Assembly (NCBI GenBank): GCA_011525915.1
Contig: WYBM01000027.1
Span: 1 to 64,000 of the forward strand
Reading direction: 5' to 3'
DNA from: Ardenticatenaceae bacterium
GTDB lineage: Bacteria; Chloroflexota; Anaerolineae; Promineifilales; Promineifilaceae
DNA length: 64,000 bases
Shown here piece by piece: positions 16,278 through 24,155 of the stretch. The notes below the pieces were generated by a model. It was not told the DNA's origin. It searched no databases and was given only the letters and a program-made list of their open reading frames with translations. The stretch's first letter is position 1, and each line of letters opens with the position of its first letter. The position numbers and the translations under genes are program-made.

Positions 16278-18896
16278 CTACAAGTTTATTTCCTGCCGCT
16301 GCAGGTTGCGGAAGGTGGCCAGTTTGCCATGCCAGTACAGGTCAATGCCGCCGGTAGGGCCATTGCGGTGTTTGGCGATGTTCACTTCAGCGATGTTCGG
16401 CCGTTCGGTGGTGTCTGGGTTGTAATATTCATCACGATAAATAAACATGACCACGTCGGCGTCCTGCTCTATAGAGTTATGTAAAGTTATGTCGTTGGCA
16501 ATAAAATTATGCGGGCCCGGTACTGTGAGGTCAAAAACCTCTTCGACTCCATCTGCTTCAATCGCCACAACTTGGTCCCAGTAAATATCACTATTCGCTA
16601 ATTGGGTTATTTGATTACATTGGACTACTTCGGCTAACCTGGCAGCACGGTCCCGACTAACATTCTGCTTTATAAGAGCCGAGATAGAATGCCCGAAATT
16701 CGCACGAAATTGGCTTGAACTAATGCCATTCTGTTCCATTGCCGGCATAGCATACATCTGCCAGATTTCGCGAGGTATTACATCCCTATTCGTTTTTGCT
16801 GGGCGATTGGCTAAATATTGCTGTACTTCCATCATACCTTGAACCTTGTATGCACCAACTGCACCTACTAGGTTGAAAAAACGTTCCAGGTCATTCTTAC
16901 CAGTTATCGTGACATGATACTGATCCTTCCCTTTCCCTTTCTGATCTCTTCTTCTAAGCCAGGCATTGATGCCTAACCGCAATAAAAGAGATTGAACATC
17001 TCTTGCCAATTTTTCACTACTTGAGGCATAGTAAACAGCGGGGGGATAAAATCCTGGTTTAAGTTTTACACATCCATCTGTAGACCACAAATGGCGTAGA
17101 AAAAGGGCAATCCCTGGATTTGGCTGACGGAAAACTTTGTCAGGAATATACTTCTCATGAGAGCGCAATCCAAAGATTCCCAGGTCTTCAAACCATTCTG
17201 ATATAGCGCTGCGAACACCATGTGTGTGGTGTCGCTTTGAGGCCAGGTAGACCTGGTACCAGGTGCGTTCACGGTTAATTCTTGGTTCTATTTCATTAGG
17301 AAACAATTCTTTCGCTAGTGAAGCTACCTGCTCAGCCAGCTCTTTTTCGCGAGTCGTATATTGAATCGCGTGACGCGGCAGAAGACAACCATCGCCAATC
17401 AAGTGGCCAAGTAAAGCTAGTTCAGCCTCACTCATAGAGCATCGTGCCGGATTAGGTAATACACGAGGTACAGCCACAAAATCCCCTGGGGCGATCTCAT
17501 CTAGACGCTTCCAACCGTCAAAGGCGCGAAATTTATGGTTTGCCGTCGCACGAACAGACCGTCCTAGTCTGGTTATCAAGCGATAGACAGGTTTTATGCC
17601 TGTGGTAAATGCGTGACTAACGATGGCAGGCTCAATTTTCCACGTTTTTTCGTTCAAAGCCCAAACCTTAAATCCTGACTGATTAACCAGATGTCGGATT
17701 GGTATACGCTCGCCAGTATCGGCCATCGTTACGAGCGAATCGCCAGTCAGGCAGCCAGAATCGCGCAGATCAGAGAGCAACGGCCGTTTATCCTGCCGTT
17801 GTTCCACGGCGCGGCTGAGCTGGGCTGCCGCCAGTACGGGCACATCCAGTTCCCGTGCCAGCCCCTTTAAGCTGCGTGAAATCTCGCTGATCTCCTGCAC
17901 GCGATTGCCGGTAGCCCGCTCGGCCTGCATCAACTGCAAATAATCGATCACAATCAAGTCCAGGCCATGTTCAGCATAAAGACGGCGGCACTTGGTACGC
18001 AGTTGGTGCGGGGTGATGGAAGGCGTATCATCAATGAAGATGCGCGTCTCTGACAAACGGCCGATCGCTTCCATAAAAATAGGCCATTCGTGGTCATACA
18101 ACTGGCCGCGCCTCAACCGCTGCGAATCGATGCGGGTTTCGGCCGCTAACATGCGCTGCACCAACTGTTCACCAGACATTTCCAGGTTAAACATAGCCAC
18201 CCGTTTGCCGTAGCGGGCAGCCGCCGTCAGGGCTATGCCCGTTTGCAAGGCAGTCTTTCCCATCCCCGGCCTGGCGGCTAGAATGAGCAGGTCAGACTTG
18301 TTTAGGCCACCCAACAACCTGTCCAGGTCAGTGAACCCGGTGGGAACCCCAATGATGTCGTCGCCGCGTTCGTGCAGCTGCTCAATACGTTCCAGCAGGT
18401 CACGGGCAATCTGTTTAACGGGAACCAGGTCACGGGTGGTGCGCTGCTCACTGATGCTGAACAGCGTCTGCTCTGCCCGGTCTATGACCACGTTAACATC
18501 TTCGGCCTCATCATAGGCCAGGTTGGCAATAGCACTGGCCGCGGCAATGAGCTTGCGCCGGATAGCCGTAGCTTCTACCAAACGGCCGTAACTAACCGCA
18601 TTGATCGCCGTCGGGACGGCATTGATCAGGCTGATGATATAAGCTTCGCCGCCTACCTCTTCCAACTGCTCTTGCCGCCGCAACTCCTCCGTGAGCGTAA
18701 TGAGGTCAAGAGGATCGCGCCGGTCATTTAAAGCCAGGATGGCTTCATAGACAGCCCGGTTTTGGGGGCGATAAAAAGCATCGGGGCGCAAAAACGTGCC
18801 TACATCAAAGATGGCATCCGGGTCAATAAGCAGCGACCCTAAGATCGCTTCTTCTGCATCTAAACTGTGTGGTGGCAAGCGTTCTAGTGTAGTCAT
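16278..18896 (-). CDS. dnaB: Replicative DNA helicase DnaB with intein
   Basis: An 872-codon ORF. The exteins are residues 1-381 and 808-872 (446 residues, normal DnaB length): an N-terminal primase-interaction domain (LPPHSLDAEEAILGSLL) and a RecA-like motor with Walker A ARPGMGKTALQTG and Walker B DLIVIDYLQLMQ. The intein interrupts the motif RDSG/SIEQDAD, the same position as the known Synechocystis DnaB intein. After splicing, the helicase would unwind DNA at the fork. dnaD-like and dnaC-like genes follow on the same strand. Confidence 0.97.
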   Translation of the reverse strand: MTTLERLPPHSLDAEEAILGSLLIDPDAIFDVGTFLRPDAFYRPQNRAVYEAILALNDRRDPLDLITLTEELRRQEQLEEVGGEAYIISLINAVPTAINAVSYGRLVEATAIRRKLIAAASAIANLAYDEAEDVNVVIDRAEQTLFSISEQRTTRDLVPVKQIARDLLERIEQLHERGDDIIGVPTGFTDLDRLLGGLNKSDLLILAARPGMGKTALQTGIALTAAARYGKRVAMFNLEMSGEQLVQRMLAAETRIDSQRLRRGQLYDHEWPIFMEAIGRLSETRIFIDDTPSITPHQLRTKCRRLYAEHGLDLIVIDYLQLMQAERATGNRVQEISEISRSLKGLARELDVPVLAAAQLSRAVEQRQDKRPLLSDLRDSGCLTGDSLVTMADTGERIPIRHLVNQSGFKVWALNEKTWKIEPAIVSHAFTTGIKPVYRLITRLGRSVRATANHKFRAFDGWKRLDEIAPGDFVAVPRVLPNPARCSMSEAELALLGHLIGDGCLLPRHAIQYTTREKELAEQVASLAKELFPNEIEPRINRERTWYQVYLASKRHHTHGVRSAISEWFEDLGIFGLRSHEKYIPDKVFRQPNPGIALFLRHLWSTDGCVKLKPGFYPPAVYYASSSEKLARDVQSLLLRLGINAWLRRRDQKGKGKDQYHVTITGKNDLERFFNLVGAVGAYKVQGMMEVQQYLANRPAKTNRDVIPREIWQMYAMPAMEQNGISSSQFRANFGHSISALIKQNVSRDRAARLAEVVQCNQITQLANSDIYWDQVVAIEADGVEEVFDLTVPGPHNFIANDITLHNSIEQDADVVMFIYRDEYYNPDTTERPNIAEVNIAKHRNGPTGGIDLYWHGKLATFRNLQRQEINL
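16476..17753 (-). mobile_element. DnaB intein with LAGLIDADG homing endonuclease
   Basis: This in-frame insertion encodes 426 residues. It starts at Cys382 (CLTGDSLVTMADTGERI), ends HN before Ser808 and has the penultimate-His block (VPGPHNFIANDITLHN). The splicing residues Cys1, His-Asn and Ser+1 are all present. The central part has two LAGLIDADG-like motifs (LLGHLIGDGCLL and FLRHLWSTDGCV), both with the acidic residue, so endonuclease activity is possible. I see no ACGGCCGT octamer in its 1278 bp. The sequence also looks more AT-rich than the exteins, as expected for transferred DNA. Confidence 0.95.
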
Positions 18897-18913
18897 GGGG
18901 CAAATCTAAATGC

Positions 18914-18943
18914 AAAACGTGAAACCAGAGTGTTTCACGTTTT
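18914..18943 (-). terminator. Perfect 12-bp-arm hairpin between bfn gene and dnaB
   Basis: Arms AAAACGTGAAAC and GTTTCACGTTTT with a 6-base loop lie 17 bp before the dnaB start. The A-run/T-run flanks make it a plausible bidirectional intrinsic terminator for the upstream gene, or a protein-binding palindrome in the dnaB promoter region. Confidence 0.55.
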
Positions 18944-19003
18944 ACTACCAGCCAGATGATTTTGTTTTAGAAGTGGCGTGTACAGGCTACGGCCGCAGCT
19001 AAC

Positions 19004-19504
19004 TCATTCGTCGAAATCTTCAAAATCCAGCGTATCTACAAAATCTGAGAACACATCCAACGTCTCACCACCCGCTTCCTTCTCTTCCTCTTCCAGGATA
19101 TCCGGTTCAGGCAAAACACCCACTTCATCCATCACGGTTTCATTAACAAAAATCGGCACCTTCACCCGCACTGCCAGGGCAATTGCATCTGAAGAACGGC
19201 TGTCTATCTCCTTTAATTCTCCATTCACGTCAATAAACAGACTGGCGTAAAACACGCCATCATGCAGCGCCTTGATCAGCACATGAGATACCTTGCCACC
19301 CAGAGAAATGATGACATTCTTGAGCAAATCATGCGTCACCGGGCGGGCCACTTCTACATCCTGAAGCTCAATGGTAATGGCGTCAGCCTCATAAGGGCCT
19401 ATCCAGATAGGCAACTGGCGCTCGCTATCAATTTCCCGTAAAACAACAATGCGATGTTGTGAAACGAGGCTGATACGGATGCTATCTACAAGCACTTCAA
19501 TCAT
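19004..19504 (-). CDS. Bifunctional nuclease domain (BFN, DUF151) protein
   Basis: A 166-residue protein. It begins MIEVLVDSIRISL and contains RIVVLREIDSERQLPIWIG, YEADAITIEL and the signature SRSSDAIALAVR of the DUF151/BFN family, members of which have DNase/RNase activity in some organisms. It ends in an acidic tail (DFVDTLDFEDFDE). The start at 19504 was chosen over 19552 because it matches the conserved N-terminus. It lies upstream of dnaB on the same strand, with a hairpin between. Confidence 0.9.
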   Translation of the reverse strand: MIEVLVDSIRISLVSQHRIVVLREIDSERQLPIWIGPYEADAITIELQDVEVARPVTHDLLKNVIISLGGKVSHVLIKALHDGVFYASLFIDVNGELKEIDSRSSDAIALAVRVKVPIFVNETVMDEVGVLPEPDILEEEEKEAGGETLDVFSDFVDTLDFEDFDE

Positions 19505-19670
19505 GTGAACCCTCTTTACAAGTTGCCTGGAGGCCAGGAGATTACAATACAAAAATCTCCCATAACTCTCTTAAAATAGTTGCATCACTTAAGCGGCATT
19601 GTAACACAAAAGCTAAAATGATCCATCTGCCCAGGCGCAACATGAGACGGCACAAGCAAGGACATTCCAG

Positions 19671-19767
19671 TACCAGTCATCAGAAGTCAGTAACCAGTTT
19701 TCAGTGAATATTTACGGGCGTTAAGCCCTACTGAACACTGTACACTGATGACTGAAAACTGATACCA
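19671..19767. repeat. CAGT-rich fold-back repeat, copy 1
   Basis: A 97-bp imperfect inverted repeat made of TACCAGT, ATCAG, CAGTTTTCAGT on the left and their mirror ACTGAAAACTGATACCA on the right. A near-identical copy is at 61261-61358. It sits in the 294-bp gap between the BFN gene and the metalloprotease gene. No coding sequence is seen in the gap. Confidence 0.7.
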
Positions 19768-19798
19768 GGCAGCTTTTGTCACTACGTAAGGTTGACGG

Positions 19799-21532
19799 CT
19801 ACCGCCACAACATCCACCCTGATCCTGAAAGAATAACGGTTAATTCGATCAGGTCAGTTGTCCCTTTGGGGGTGGCTGTCACAACAGCGCGGTTACCTGT
19901 CAGCGCCACTTGCTGCGCTTCGTAATTAAATTCGGCCGCCGCCTGCACCACCTGCAAATAATTACTCGCCAGGGGATCGATAAAAGCGCCATCGTTATCC
20001 AGCACACGCGTCACGCTGTCTAACAGCAGGTTGGCCTGCGTATAATCGCCGGCACGCAAAGCCGTATCGGCCGCGTATAACATCACTTCCAGTGTGATAT
20101 TCACCTCATCCTGGGGGTGCCGTGTCAAATCCGCCGGGTTCCCTTTTTGTTCCACAGTTTCTGGGTGAGGCAGCCATGCCGTGAGAAAATACGCAGTGGG
20201 ATCATAACGTTGTTGGTAACGGCGCATAACGTTGTAATAGCGCACCGTCGTTTCCAGATCGGTAATGGTAACCGGGTCTAAGGGTAACTCAGCCAGGTAA
20301 TTGAGCCACATCGTTTCTGCACTTGCCAGGGTGACGTTAAAGTATTTTTGCAGGTTGAGGTCTACTGCGGTTGAGAGTGTAGCCGCGTCCTCGGCCGTAA
20401 CGTCACTGTAAAATTGGCGGAACTGGCGCCAGCCATAGCTATCTATCAGGAATTTCACAAAGCCACCTGCCTCCAGGTAGCCTATCTCGTGTTGTACCGG
20501 GTAAAAACTGTCGATAAGTTCAGCCAGGGGCACATAATGCCCTGTGGCCACCAAGGCCGCCGAACGCTCGTCTATATTTTCTGGTTTGTAGTGGCCTTCA
20601 CTGGCCCAAAGGGCCAGCCCTTCAGCCAAAAAACTGATCCGTTCAGGGGCAAACTGGCGGTCGAGGATGTGTACCATTTCATGAACCATTACCTGAGAGA
20701 GGCCGTTGTTGGCATAGCTGCGATCTACATAGGAGACTACCACAGAGTAACCAGCATACCCTCCCTGACCAATAACCCGATCCACCAGATAGACATCCAG
20801 TTTACGATTAGGTTGAACATCAAGTTTGGCAGCAGCCTGTTGCACGGCCGTCTCCACCACAGCAATTAATTCATCCAGATCCCGGTCAGCAGCCGTGCCC
20901 CGCACCACATGAATGACACAACAGTTGGTTTGGGTAGTGATCCACACTGCGTTCTGTTCTGACCGGGAAAGCGTAGACCGATCCAGTACGGTCACAGGCA
21001 ACGACGCCATATTATTATCAAGGTTCTCGTCACCAGTTTGCAGGGTATCATACCGATCCAGGATCACATGCACCAGGTGTTCGCCTGGTTCCCCGGTGGT
21101 GTCCCAGGCCCATTCAAACAAGCCTACCCCTCCCCCTTCCAGGTTCACAGCATCGAGCGTGCCGCTGATAACATCCTGGTAATTAACCAACACATGAACG
21201 GTAACGTCTGCCGGCTTCACGTTAGCAGGAACGTGGGCCAAAACTTGGAAGGTAACTTTTTCGCCGGAATATATGTTCGGTGAGGGGTAAAGGTAAACAT
21301 TGCCAGGGCTGATCGATAAATCATCAGGCACCGACGATGGCGTCGGCGCCGGCGGCAAAGTGAGGGTTGGCGTGGGGGGAACCTCTTGGGTCGCTGGCGG
21401 GGGTAAGGGCGTGGCTACGGCCGTAACCCCAGCAACAGCTACCGTTGTAGACACCGCCTCAGGGGAAGGGATGCAGGCCGTAAACGCCCCAAAAAAAACA
21501 CAACAAACCCCAATCAGGAACTCTCTCCGCAT
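19799..21532 (-). CDS. Secreted lipoprotein metalloprotease (peptidase MA-like, gluzincin)
   Basis: A 577-residue exported protein. The signal peptide ends in a lipobox (FFGAFTAC), followed by a Pro/Thr-rich spacer. A CARDB-like beta domain (VTFQVLAHVPANVKPADV to NNMASLPVTVLD, about residues 90-190) leads into a zinc-peptidase domain with HEMVHILDRQ and the downstream Glu in FLAEGLALWASEG (HExxH...E gluzincin arrangement, about 285-315). A helical C-terminus follows. It would be anchored on the outer face and cleave unknown proteins. The start MRREFLIG at 21532 makes a good signal peptide. Confidence 0.85.
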   Translation of the reverse strand: MRREFLIGVCCVFFGAFTACIPSPEAVSTTVAVAGVTAVATPLPPPATQEVPPTPTLTLPPAPTPSSVPDDLSISPGNVYLYPSPNIYSGEKVTFQVLAHVPANVKPADVTVHVLVNYQDVISGTLDAVNLEGGGVGLFEWAWDTTGEPGEHLVHVILDRYDTLQTGDENLDNNMASLPVTVLDRSTLSRSEQNAVWITTQTNCCVIHVVRGTAADRDLDELIAVVETAVQQAAAKLDVQPNRKLDVYLVDRVIGQGGYAGYSVVVSYVDRSYANNGLSQVMVHEMVHILDRQFAPERISFLAEGLALWASEGHYKPENIDERSAALVATGHYVPLAELIDSFYPVQHEIGYLEAGGFVKFLIDSYGWRQFRQFYSDVTAEDAATLSTAVDLNLQKYFNVTLASAETMWLNYLAELPLDPVTITDLETTVRYYNVMRRYQQRYDPTAYFLTAWLPHPETVEQKGNPADLTRHPQDEVNITLEVMLYAADTALRAGDYTQANLLLDSVTRVLDNDGAFIDPLASNYLQVVQAAAEFNYEAQQVALTGNRAVVTATPKGTTDLIELTVILSGSGWMLWR

Positions 21533-21693
21533 AACAACAACACCCAACAAGGCACATAATGATTGCATCTCTGTTAATTTAGCTTTTTTACTCCACTCAT
21601 CTTTGCCTCTATTTTAGCGCACTGTATTTAGGGATTCTGGCGCTCCTTTTGCATGCTAAGAAACTGCTAATAGATAGCTACCTTACAAACAAC

Positions 21694-21717
21694 AAAAGAC
21701 GCCCTAAAAAGGACGCC
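21694..21717 (-). terminator. Intrinsic terminator after the small membrane protein gene
   Basis: On the minus strand GGCGTCC, a U-rich loop, GGGCGTC (7 pairs including G-U) and then TTTTGTTG, 89 bp past the stop at 21806. The rest of the 273-bp gap (21533-21805) shows nothing else I can name. Confidence 0.6.
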
Positions 21718-21805
21718 TTACTGGTGAACGTTAATGTTGTCTGTTATGGGTGGTGCCTGCTCTTAAAAGGGAACACGGCCGTGCTTACGCCACCACTACG
21801 ATTGC

Positions 21806-22129
21806 TTATTCTTCGCTATTACTCACCGAAGCATAGCCAATGCCAATAACCCCTAGGCCAACGGCGCCAATAACTGCCACCACCGCAATGATCAGAGCAA
21901 TGATGCCAATGATAAGTGTAAGTACAAAGCCGGCACCTCCACTTTCGGTGCCTCCACCTTCGGTAGTCCCGTCGTCAGCCGCCTCTTCACCACCCTCATG
22001 CTGATAAACTATCTGGGCCGTTACACTACGGCGAGGGCTGCCATCCAGCGCAAATACGGCCGTGGGCAACACCAGTGCCAAAGCCGTCACCAAGATCGCC
22101 GCCAAATGCCACATCTTTCCAGTTTGCAT
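21806..22129 (-). CDS. Small exported glycine-rich membrane protein
   Basis: A 107-residue protein. A signal peptide (MWHLAAILVTALALVLPTAVFA) is followed by a short acidic Gly/Glu-rich segment and one long Gly/Ala/Ile-rich membrane helix (FVLTLIIGIIALIIAVVAVI). No family is recognised. The ATG at 22129 follows GGAGAG. It lies 71 bp downstream of another small unknown gene on the same strand. Confidence 0.65.
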   Translation of the reverse strand: MQTGKMWHLAAILVTALALVLPTAVFALDGSPRRSVTAQIVYQHEGGEEAADDGTTEGGGTESGGAGFVLTLIIGIIALIIAVVAVIGAVGLGVIGIGYASVSNSEE

Positions 22130-22200
22130 AACCAGGGAAACTCTCCTTCTGTGAAAACTGGCACGATTATAGTGCAGACCGGCAAGGTTTTCAAAACCTG

Positions 22201-22656
22201 TCAATGGGGCGGTGTCTTTTCCTCTTCATCTGTTGTTGTTTTAGGCATCAGGCGCACTGCCAGCCGCTCGATCTGGTTGCTGGCCCAACGCAGCCCGGCC
22301 GTAGCTCCTTTACCGGCCACAGACTTCCAGTCTGTTTCCCGGATGCGGGTTTCCAAATTAGCCGCCTGCTGCCGGGCTTGCCTTTCGGCGGCTTTCACCA
22401 TGTGCTCGTGCATCAATTCAGTGCTTTTGGCGGCCACGGCCGTCACTCCCTTTTGTACCCCTTTTTTCATGCTGCCGGTTGCTGACTTTCGTGCTTTGCT
22501 GTCCCACGCCTTCTGCACGGCCCGGCTTGCTTCCTGCCCTACCCGGTTGGCGCCAGCGCGCACCGTAAAAGCCTGGGCAGTATCCTGTACAGGGGTTACA
22601 GATGCTTCCTCTTCTACCGGAATCTCAATTCTGAGGATATCTTGTTGGTCAGTCAT
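22201..22656 (-). CDS. Hypothetical protein, charged and helical
   Basis: A 151-residue soluble protein of unknown function. It is Ala/Lys/Glu-rich and predicted largely helical (VGQEASRAVQKAWDSK, VKAAERQARQQAANLETRIRE), with no signal peptide. It is encoded 67 bp after the histidine kinase gene on the same strand and before the small membrane protein, so all three may be co-transcribed. Confidence 0.65.
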   Translation of the reverse strand: MTDQQDILRIEIPVEEEASVTPVQDTAQAFTVRAGANRVGQEASRAVQKAWDSKARKSATGSMKKGVQKGVTAVAAKSTELMHEHMVKAAERQARQQAANLETRIRETDWKSVAGKGATAGLRWASNQIERLAVRLMPKTTTDEEEKTPPH

Positions 22657-22723
22657 GTCTCACACTCCTGACCCCCATACGCACAAACCGGACATCTGTT
22701 GCACCGTCTTGTTTAGGTGAACG

Positions 22724-23911
22724 CTAAGCAGCCTGGCATGGCAAGATAATCGTAAACAAACTGCCTTCGCCTGGTTTGCTGCTGACCGTAATACGGCCGT
22801 TATGCCGGTCTACGACAAACTTGGCAATGGTCAGCCCCACCCCCAACCCCGGAAACAAGTGCGTGGCGCCCTCTTTTTCCAGGCGATAAAAGGGATCAAA
22901 AATACGGTCAAACTCCGTTTCAGGAATACCAATGCCCTCATCGCGAATCGCAATGGCTATCTCCCCCCCGTTTTCACAAAAGGCGTGAATGCCGATCGGT
23001 TTCTTTTCCGGTGAAAACTTAAAGGCATTTTCAATCAGCGCCCGTGCAGCCAGAACAAGGCTGCGCCGATCAGCATAAATCTCTGGCAAGTCACGGTTTA
23101 TATCCATCGTCACGGCCGTGGCCTCAGCTTCCATGATCGCCCGCGCCGTATGAAATGCTTCAATCAAAACATCTGACACGTTAACATACTCCCAATCAGT
23201 GGTTTTGGGGTACATCTCATACAATAATAGCAAATCATTGGTATGGCCTATGAGCCTTTCCACATTGCGTGCAATCGATTCCAGCGCCACTTTAAGAGCG
23301 TTGCCGACCATGGCTCCCTGGTTAATTAATGCCAAATACCCCCGAATAGAGGTCAACGGGGTACGCAGCTCATGAGATAACGTCACGATCACCTGTGACC
23401 GCAAAGATTCCTGCGCTTCCAGATCAGCATACGCTTCTTGTAAGGCATCATTTTTAATGTTTAACTCATTGATGACAGCGCGGTCTGTACGGCGAATATG
23501 GCCAATGATTTGCCGGAGCAGGGTACGCAGCAAACTGGGGTTGGTATGGGCAATGGCCAAAAAGTCGGTCTGGTCTACTTCCAACAACCGGCACTCTGTG
23601 GCCGTGCGAATGGTGGCCATGCGTGATGTGTCACCTAAAAAGGCCATCTCGCCAAAGTAACCGGTGGGGCCAAGGGTATCCACCAAAATTTCCTGATCAT
23701 CGTCAGCATGAACGATGATGTAAACCTCACCTTGATCTAGCACAAACAGGGATGTACCGTGATCCCCTTCCCGAAAAATGTCCACCCCTGGCGGAACGAT
23801 GCGCACACGCCCTGCCTGCGCCAAAGCCAAAACGTTGTTACGGCTAAGGTCCGGAAAGGCCGTGTGCAGAAGCTGAACTATATCATTTACCAGAAGCTTT
23901 TCAGTTGCCAT
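22724..23911 (-). CDS. Cyclic-nucleotide-binding sensor histidine kinase
   Basis: A 395-residue cytosolic kinase with no membrane helix. An N-terminal cNMP-binding (CAP_ED) domain (about 15-130: IFREGDHGTSLFVLDQGEV, TGYFGEMAFLGDTSRMATIR) leads through a coiled coil to HisKA (VTLSHELRTPLTSIRGYL, phospho-acceptor His near 180) and HATPase_c. Its N box is ALIENAFKF and its G boxes are DEGIGIPE and GLGVGLTIAK. It would couple a nucleotide signal to autophosphorylation. No response regulator lies nearby, so it is an orphan kinase here. Confidence 0.93.
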   Translation of the reverse strand: MATEKLLVNDIVQLLHTAFPDLSRNNVLALAQAGRVRIVPPGVDIFREGDHGTSLFVLDQGEVYIIVHADDDQEILVDTLGPTGYFGEMAFLGDTSRMATIRTATECRLLEVDQTDFLAIAHTNPSLLRTLLRQIIGHIRRTDRAVINELNIKNDALQEAYADLEAQESLRSQVIVTLSHELRTPLTSIRGYLALINQGAMVGNALKVALESIARNVERLIGHTNDLLLLYEMYPKTTDWEYVNVSDVLIEAFHTARAIMEAEATAVTMDINRDLPEIYADRRSLVLAARALIENAFKFSPEKKPIGIHAFCENGGEIAIAIRDEGIGIPETEFDRIFDPFYRLEKEGATHLFPGLGVGLTIAKFVVDRHNGRITVSSKPGEGSLFTIILPCQAA

Positions 23912-24155
23912 GTTACACCTGGTTTAAGTATTGGAGGCTGTGCCATTGATGAATAACTTCATTCTAACATACCCACCCGGTCAGCCGCCTCACATTTTAC
24001 GGCTCCTTCACCACCCCGTTGGCTGACTTTCGTACTAACCATGGGCCTTGTTTGTCCGCGGTACGGCCGTAATTCACGCCGTTTGAATGGTATACCCGTC
24101 AACCCTCCTTAAAATTGAGCCATAATCCTGCATACTTTTTCCATAGTGGTGTTCA

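Noticed and set aside
18914..18943. parS-like partition site near dnaB (CGTGAAAC and GTTTCACG halves)
   Set aside because: The halves are in the reverse order and separated by 6 bp, unlike TGTTTCACGTGAAACA. A terminator or simple palindrome fits better.
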